DNA from: CAYRNY01 sp964425755
Lineage (GTDB): Bacteria > Chloroflexota > Anaerolineae > Aggregatilineales > Aggregatilineaceae
Reading direction: 5' to 3'
Assembly (NCBI GenBank): GCA_964425755.1
Contig: CAYRNY010000008.1
Location: 124,001 to 188,000, forward strand
Length of the DNA stretch: 64,000 nucleotides
Below the pieces are notes generated by a model, which saw only the letters and a program-made list of their open reading frames with translations, was not told the DNA's origin and made no database searches. This document shows positions 59,803 to 64,000 of the stretch, piece by piece. Each line of letters starts with the position of its first letter. Position 1 is the stretch's first letter. The translations under genes and the position numbers were made by a program.

Positions 59803-62800
59803 TTACGCATTGGCGAGTTGTTCGGCGCGTGAAACGCCGACGCTGAAATACGTCGCGTCCGGGTGATGAACCACAATCGCCGCTGTGGACTGCTCCGGCA
59901 CCAACTGGTAGGCCGGTGTGAGCGACATGCCGAGTTGTTCTTCGGCAGGCAGCAGTTGGAATAACGTCGCATGATCATCAAGCTCCGGGCAGGCGGGATA
60001 ACCCCAACTGTAGCGCTTGCCCCGCTCGACGGGAATGCCTAACTCACGGTTGATATGGCGGTTGATGTACGTCGCAGTTGCCTCGGCAGTCTGTACTGCC
60101 AGCCCATGAAAGAAGTAAGCTTCGCTGTACTCATTTGCAGCCTGCAGCGCGTCGAATTTCTCAGTCGCGTGTTGCCCAACCGTGACCACTTGCAACGGGC
60201 ATACGTCAACCTGTTCGCCGCCCAGCGGGGCGAAGTAGTCGGCCAGGCACAGGTGATCGCCAAACGGCTGGCGCGGGAAACTGAAGCGCGCGATCTCTTC
60301 CAGCCGGTCGCTGACTTCGTAACTGACCGGGTCGAAAATGACCACGTCATCGCCATCCGACTGGGCCGGGAAATAACCGTACACAGCCTGTGGCTTGAGC
60401 GTGCCGTCTTTGATAGCATCCTTTTGCATGCGTTCCAGCCGCGCCTCGAACTCGGCTTCGAGTCGTTCCCATTCCTCGCCGCGCGCGTTCTTCGCGCCCC
60501 AACTCAGCCTGAAGAGTTCCGGTTTGTGAATGTGCGGGAATACCGATGCCACCGGGATGTCGAACACCGCCTTGGTGCCCCAGAACGGCGGGGTAGGGAT
60601 GTCCGGCGCCGGTTTCACAGTTGACTTCTGACCCGGTTTGCGCCGGTCACGGACCGGCGGGCGCGTTTTGCCCATTTCGGTGTAAGCTTCGTCCGTGACG
60701 CGCTCCAGCAACTGCCCGCGTTTTTCAGGCTGTATGAGCTGGTCCATCACGGCGAGGCCCTCGAATGCATCCTTGCAGTAGAACACACCGGGTTCATACG
60801 GCTCTCCGCTGTCCTCCAGGAACAGGATGCGCCGCCCGAATGCGCGGTTAATCGCGGCCCCACCGATCAACACCGGAAAAGCCAGATCGCGCCGGGCCAG
60901 TTCGTTGACGATCAGCGGCATTTGCTTGGACGTGCTGACCAGCAGCGCGCTGAGCCCGATCGCGTCGGCGTTATGCTCAACCGCCGCGTCGATGATCACG
61001 TTGGCGGGCGTCTGTTTGCCCAGGTCATGCACGGTGTAGCCGTTGTTGCTCAAAATCGTGCGCACCAGGTTCTTCCCGATATCGTGCACGTCACCGTAAA
61101 CCGTCGCCAGCACGACCGTGCCCTTGCTCGTTCCGGCTTTCTTTTCAAGGAAGTTTTCGAGGTACGCGACGGATTTCTTCATCACTTCCGCGCTTTGCAG
61201 CACGAAAGGCAGGATCAACTCACCCGCGCCGAATTTGTCGCCGACTTCCTTCATCGCCGGCAGCAGGACGTTGTTCAGCACGCCGACGGCATCCTGGCGC
61301 GTCAGGCAGTCATCGATCAACGCTTCGACGCCCTCTTTCTTGCGGTGGACGATCTGCCAGTGCAGCGCTTCTTCCGCGCTCATGCCCGCAGTGGGATCGG
61401 CTTGTTCGTCGTCCCCGACCGCCACATCGTGTTCCTGGAAATACTCAATGTAGTCCGCCAGCGCGTCGGGATGTTCGTTGAAGATCAAGGCGTCGGCGAG
61501 TTTGCGCTGTTCCTCCGGGATTTCAAAGTACGGCGTGATGTGCGCCGGGTTGACGATCGCCATATCCAGCCCGGCCTCGACTGCATGATACAAGAACACA
61601 CTGTTCAACACGGCGCGTGCCGGTTTGCTCAACCCAAACGAGAGGTTGCTGACCCCCAGCGAAGTGAACACACCGGGCAGGGTGGCTTTGATTTGTTTGA
61701 TCCCCTCCAGCGTTTCGATCGCGCTGTTTGCCATCTCCTGATCGCCGGTTGCCAGCGTAAAGGTCAACGCGTCGAAGATCAAGTCATGGGGGGCGAGACC
61801 GTATTCGTCCACAGCGATCGCATAGATCTTCTGTGCGATCGCCAGCTTGCGCGCTGCCGTTTTTGCCATGCCTTGCTCGTCGATGGTCAGGGCGACAACC
61901 GCCGCGCCGTGTCTCAGCGCGATCGGCAGCACCGCGTCGATGCGAGCACGCCCGTTTTCGAGGTTGATGCTGTTCAGCAGGCCGCGCCCCGGGTAGCGGC
62001 TCAGAGCAGCCTCCATCACCTCTGGCTCGGTCGTGTCGATCATCAACGGCACGTCGATTGCCATCGACAGGCGTTTGACGACTTCTTGCATCTGTTCAGC
62101 TTCGTCATCGCGCTCGGTCATCGCCACGCAGACATCAAGAATGTGCGCCCCGGCATCGACCTGCTGTTGTGCTACCTGCACGATCCCATCGTAGTCCTCT
62201 TCCAGCAGCAGACGTTTGATCTTGCGGCTGCCCTGGCTGTTGACCCGTTCCCCGATCAGGGTCGGCGCAGGGACCTGCTGCAGCGCGGTGGCACGCATTC
62301 CGCTAGAGGCGCGGGGTTGGACTTCCGGTTGGCGCGGGCGCGGTTCGCGACGGGCTTGTTGATCCCCTTTGACGTGCCGGATGAGGTGCTCGATGTGCTC
62401 GGGAGTCGTGCCGCAGCAGCCCCCGACCACGTTCACGCCCCAGTCGACGAACTCGCTCATCATAGTGGCGAACGGGTCCGGCTGCATGGGATAGACCGCT
62501 TCACCTTCGACGTTGATCGGCAGACCTGCATTCGGCATGACGCTGATCGGCTTTGTGCTGTGCTCTGTCAGGAACTTGACCGGTTGCGCCATGTGTTCCG
62601 GCCCGGTCGAGCAGTTGATCCCGATGACGTCGATCGGCAGCGCTTCAAGCGTGGTGAGCGCGCTCTCGATGTCGGTGCCGAAGAGCATGCGCCCGCTGGT
62701 GTCGAGGGTGATCTGTGTTTGCAGCGGCACGCGCACGCCGGCGTCTGCGAAATAGCGGTTGATCCCGACGATGGCCGCGCGTACTTCGAGGATGTCCTGG

Positions 62801-63327
62801 CTGGTTTCCAGCAGCAGCACGTCGACACCACCTTCGACCAGGCCCTGTGCTTGTTCGTAATAGACTTCGGCCAGCTCATCGAACGTGATCTGGCTCAGTA
62901 CCGGGTCGTCTGAAGAGGGCAGCATGCCAGACGGCCCCATGCTGCCGGCCACATAACGCGGGATGCCTGTCTCTTCGCCAAAGCGATCCGCGACCCGGCG
63001 CGCGAGTTGGGCGGCGGCCCGGTTGATCGTTAGCACCTGGTCGCCCAGACCGTACTCAGACAGCGTAAGCCGGTTGCCGCGAAATGTGTCAGTCTCGATT
63101 ACTTCGCTGCCAGCGACCAGGAACCCGGCGTGAATTTCTTCGATCACGTCCGGGCGCGTGATCACGAGGTAGTCGTTGCAGCCCTCGTATTGCTGGCCGC
63201 CGAAATCGTCTGCGGTCAGGTCATAGCGCTGGATGCTGGTGCCCATGGCGCCATCGTAGATCAGGACGTGATCCTCAATGGCATCGAGGTAACGGCGGTT
63301 GGAAAAGGGTGGGTTTCTATGTGTCAT
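59803..63327 (-). CDS. metH: Cobalamin-dependent methionine synthase
   Basis: A 1174-residue MetH, near the usual length. It methylates homocysteine using methyl-tetrahydrofolate and B12. In order: homocysteine domain with zinc ligands Cys239, Cys304, Cys305; pterin-binding domain (about 355-615, IGERVNSQGSRKIKRLL); B12 cap (650-735); cobalamin domain with DVHDIG (Asp746, lower ligand His748); and the reactivation domain (about 930-1170, with RYSWGYPACPE). All key residues are in place. The start at 63327 is chosen because the N-terminal domain begins there; the frame is open a further 117 codons through the riboswitch, which cannot be coding. ATG at 63342 is an alternative. Confidence 0.97.
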   Translation of the reverse strand: MTHRNPPFSNRRYLDAIEDHVLIYDGAMGTSIQRYDLTADDFGGQQYEGCNDYLVITRPDVIEEIHAGFLVAGSEVIETDTFRGNRLTLSEYGLGDQVLTINRAAAQLARRVADRFGEETGIPRYVAGSMGPSGMLPSSDDPVLSQITFDELAEVYYEQAQGLVEGGVDVLLLETSQDILEVRAAIVGINRYFADAGVRVPLQTQITLDTSGRMLFGTDIESALTTLEALPIDVIGINCSTGPEHMAQPVKFLTEHSTKPISVMPNAGLPINVEGEAVYPMQPDPFATMMSEFVDWGVNVVGGCCGTTPEHIEHLIRHVKGDQQARREPRPRQPEVQPRASSGMRATALQQVPAPTLIGERVNSQGSRKIKRLLLEEDYDGIVQVAQQQVDAGAHILDVCVAMTERDDEAEQMQEVVKRLSMAIDVPLMIDTTEPEVMEAALSRYPGRGLLNSINLENGRARIDAVLPIALRHGAAVVALTIDEQGMAKTAARKLAIAQKIYAIAVDEYGLAPHDLIFDALTFTLATGDQEMANSAIETLEGIKQIKATLPGVFTSLGVSNLSFGLSKPARAVLNSVFLYHAVEAGLDMAIVNPAHITPYFEIPEEQRKLADALIFNEHPDALADYIEYFQEHDVAVGDDEQADPTAGMSAEEALHWQIVHRKKEGVEALIDDCLTRQDAVGVLNNVLLPAMKEVGDKFGAGELILPFVLQSAEVMKKSVAYLENFLEKKAGTSKGTVVLATVYGDVHDIGKNLVRTILSNNGYTVHDLGKQTPANVIIDAAVEHNADAIGLSALLVSTSKQMPLIVNELARRDLAFPVLIGGAAINRAFGRRILFLEDSGEPYEPGVFYCKDAFEGLAVMDQLIQPEKRGQLLERVTDEAYTEMGKTRPPVRDRRKPGQKSTVKPAPDIPTPPFWGTKAVFDIPVASVFPHIHKPELFRLSWGAKNARGEEWERLEAEFEARLERMQKDAIKDGTLKPQAVYGYFPAQSDGDDVVIFDPVSYEVSDRLEEIARFSFPRQPFGDHLCLADYFAPLGGEQVDVCPLQVVTVGQHATEKFDALQAANEYSEAYFFHGLAVQTAEATATYINRHINRELGIPVERGKRYSWGYPACPELDDHATLFQLLPAEEQLGMSLTPAYQLVPEQSTAAIVVHHPDATYFSVGVSRAEQLANA

Positions 63328-63390
63328 CTGTGTCTTGCCCATAACTATAAGCGGACGATCGGCGGGCGAAAGCCCCGGCTGGTTCACGTA

Positions 63391-63419
63391 AAATGCCCCT
63401 CGAGCATCATCAAGGGGCA
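63391..63419 (-). terminator. Expression-platform terminator of the SAM riboswitch
   Basis: Minus-strand TGCCCCTTGA (63410-63419) pairs with TCGAGGGGCA (63394-63403), 10 bp with one wobble, loop of six, then TTTTA. It should form when SAM is bound, stopping transcription before metH. Confidence 0.85.
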
Positions 63420-63445
63420 CAGGCGACGCGTGTGTCTGTTTTCCC

Positions 63446-63554
63446 CTCATCTCCCAGAGAATCCTCTGCCGGAATTGGCACCTTCCTGCCACAGGTATTG
63501 TGACAGAGGTTGCCGCGGCGTCCTTGGGCCGTTCCCTCAGCCGCTCTCGATGAG
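63446..63554 (-). promoter_or_regulatory. SAM-I (S-box) riboswitch upstream of metH
   Basis: The minus-strand transcript matches the SAM-I consensus in order: P1 arm CTCATCGAGAG, the GCTGAGGGAACGGCCC segment, CCGCGGCAACC, the GGTGCCAATTCC core, GGCAGAG, and closing arm GGGAGATGAG. P1 pairs 63549-63554 with 63446-63451. It senses S-adenosylmethionine and controls metH and the fused methyltransferase through the downstream terminator. Confidence 0.95.
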
Positions 63555-63565
63555 TATTGATGATG

Positions 63566-63594
63566 ATGTTAGCATATTTAGGGTCATGCACCAA
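63566..63594 (-). promoter_or_regulatory. Promoter of the metH operon
   Basis: Minus-strand TTGGTG (63589-63594), 17 bases, TAACAT (63566-63571), which would start transcription just before the riboswitch. Confidence 0.5.
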
Positions 63595-63672
63595 AAAAAC
63601 ACTTTGCGGGATCGCGTTCGCGGTATGATAATGGCGCTGAGTGTTTCCTATGTACCGATAACGAGGTATCTG

Positions 63673-64000
63673 ATGCATGTAAAACTGGCTCTGCTAGGCT
63701 TTGGAAACGTTGGGCGCGCGCTGGCGCGGCTGCTGCTGCGTAAGACCGAGGTTTTGCAGCGTGACTACAACCTGACCTACACCGTCACCGGGATCGCAAC
63801 GAATTCGCGCGGGGTTGCGATTAATCCGGATGGGATCGATCTGGAGTCGGCGCTGCAACTGGTCGAGTCGGACAGCTGGCTTGACGCGTTGCATGTTGGT
63901 GATTCTGTGCCGGATACCGCCGCGTTCATCAGCGCATGTCCGGCTGATGTCGTGTTAGAGGCTACGTGGCTTAACCCGCAGACAGGGCAGCCAGCGACTG
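63673..64000 (+). CDS. Homoserine dehydrogenase, N-terminal part (cut by window end)
   Basis: The first 109 codons of a gene that continues beyond the window. The start MHVKLALLGFGNVGRALARLLL has the Rossmann motif GFGNVG of homoserine dehydrogenases, which reduce aspartate semialdehyde to homoserine on the way to threonine and methionine. Further on, VTGIATNSRG and DVVLEATWLNPQTGQP fit the NAD-binding domain of the short type. The ATG at 63673 follows GAGG. It is divergent from the metH operon, so the two may share control by methionine supply. Confidence 0.85.
   Translation, partial: MHVKLALLGFGNVGRALARLLLRKTEVLQRDYNLTYTVTGIATNSRGVAINPDGIDLESALQLVESDSWLDALHVGDSVPDTAAFISACPADVVLEATWLNPQTGQPAT

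Noticed and set aside
60922..62913. 663-residue open frame on the plus strand opposite metH
   Set aside because: It runs fully antisense to the well-matched MetH coding sequence, has no family similarity or ribosome site, and reflects the codon bias of GC-rich DNA.
63328..63678. N-terminal extension of MetH through the leader
   Set aside because: The open frame coincides with a complete SAM-I riboswitch and terminator, so it is untranslated leader.

Overview
The window looks like a chromosomal segment of a Chloroflexota bacterium, probably Anaerolineae-like. This is inferred from gene content and style, not from a marker-gene search. The DNA is moderately GC-rich. Genes are packed in short operons, many with 4-base ATGA overlaps. 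There are several lipoproteins with long Thr/Pro linkers, no outer-membrane genes, Gram-positive-type replication genes (DnaD, DnaC-like), an L10 leader and a SAM-I riboswitch. No tRNA, rRNA, CRISPR array, transposase or phage gene was found.

Layout. 0-9 kb: alpha/beta hydrolase, a lone groES behind two perfect palindromes, a double-CxxC disulfide oxidoreductase, an OsmC protein, a LysM/M23 peptidase with a HEAT-repeat membrane protein, an SH3 lipoprotein, a response regulator and PlsY. 9-13 kb: a primosome operon of DnaB helicase carrying a mini-intein, DnaD, and a DnaC-like loader with two ATPase modules. 13-17 kb: bifunctional nuclease, bactofilin, and a divergent ParA gene overlapping a membrane protein whose N-terminus resembles the ParA-activating tail of ParB. 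17-23 kb: an envelope operon (lipoprotein, three tiny membrane proteins, a glycoside hydrolase, a solute-binding protein, a cupin) and an ITPase-like gene.

23-33 kb: RqcH, two glycosyltransferases, a coiled-coil protein, malic enzyme, a thioredoxin-reductase-like flavoprotein without its CxxC, MurA with Asp in place of the catalytic Cys, and SAM hydroxide adenosyltransferase. 33-47 kb: gyrB, a sugar nucleotidylyltransferase, TPR and FHA proteins, a trehalose synthase-like enzyme, rplJ-rplL with an attenuator leader, a TgpA-like transglutaminase and an esterase lipoprotein. 47-53 kb: an exopolysaccharide/dTDP-sugar operon (two Wzz proteins, BY-kinase-like ATPase, RmlA-like, HAD phosphatase, RmlB). 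53-58 kb: an aspartoacylase-like enzyme, a receiver/GAF protein, and a lipoprotein plus MFS pair that matches mycobacterial LprG-P55. 58-64 kb: a SAM-riboswitch-controlled metH operon with a homocysteine methyltransferase/MTHFR fusion, then the start of a homoserine dehydrogenase gene reading divergently.

The most distinctive candidates for new biology are the bactofilin / ParA / membrane-ParB-tail module, the tandem-ATPase helicase loader beside an intein-bearing DnaB, the LprG-P55-like lipid export pair in a non-mycobacterial genome, and two possible structured RNAs that match no family I recognise.
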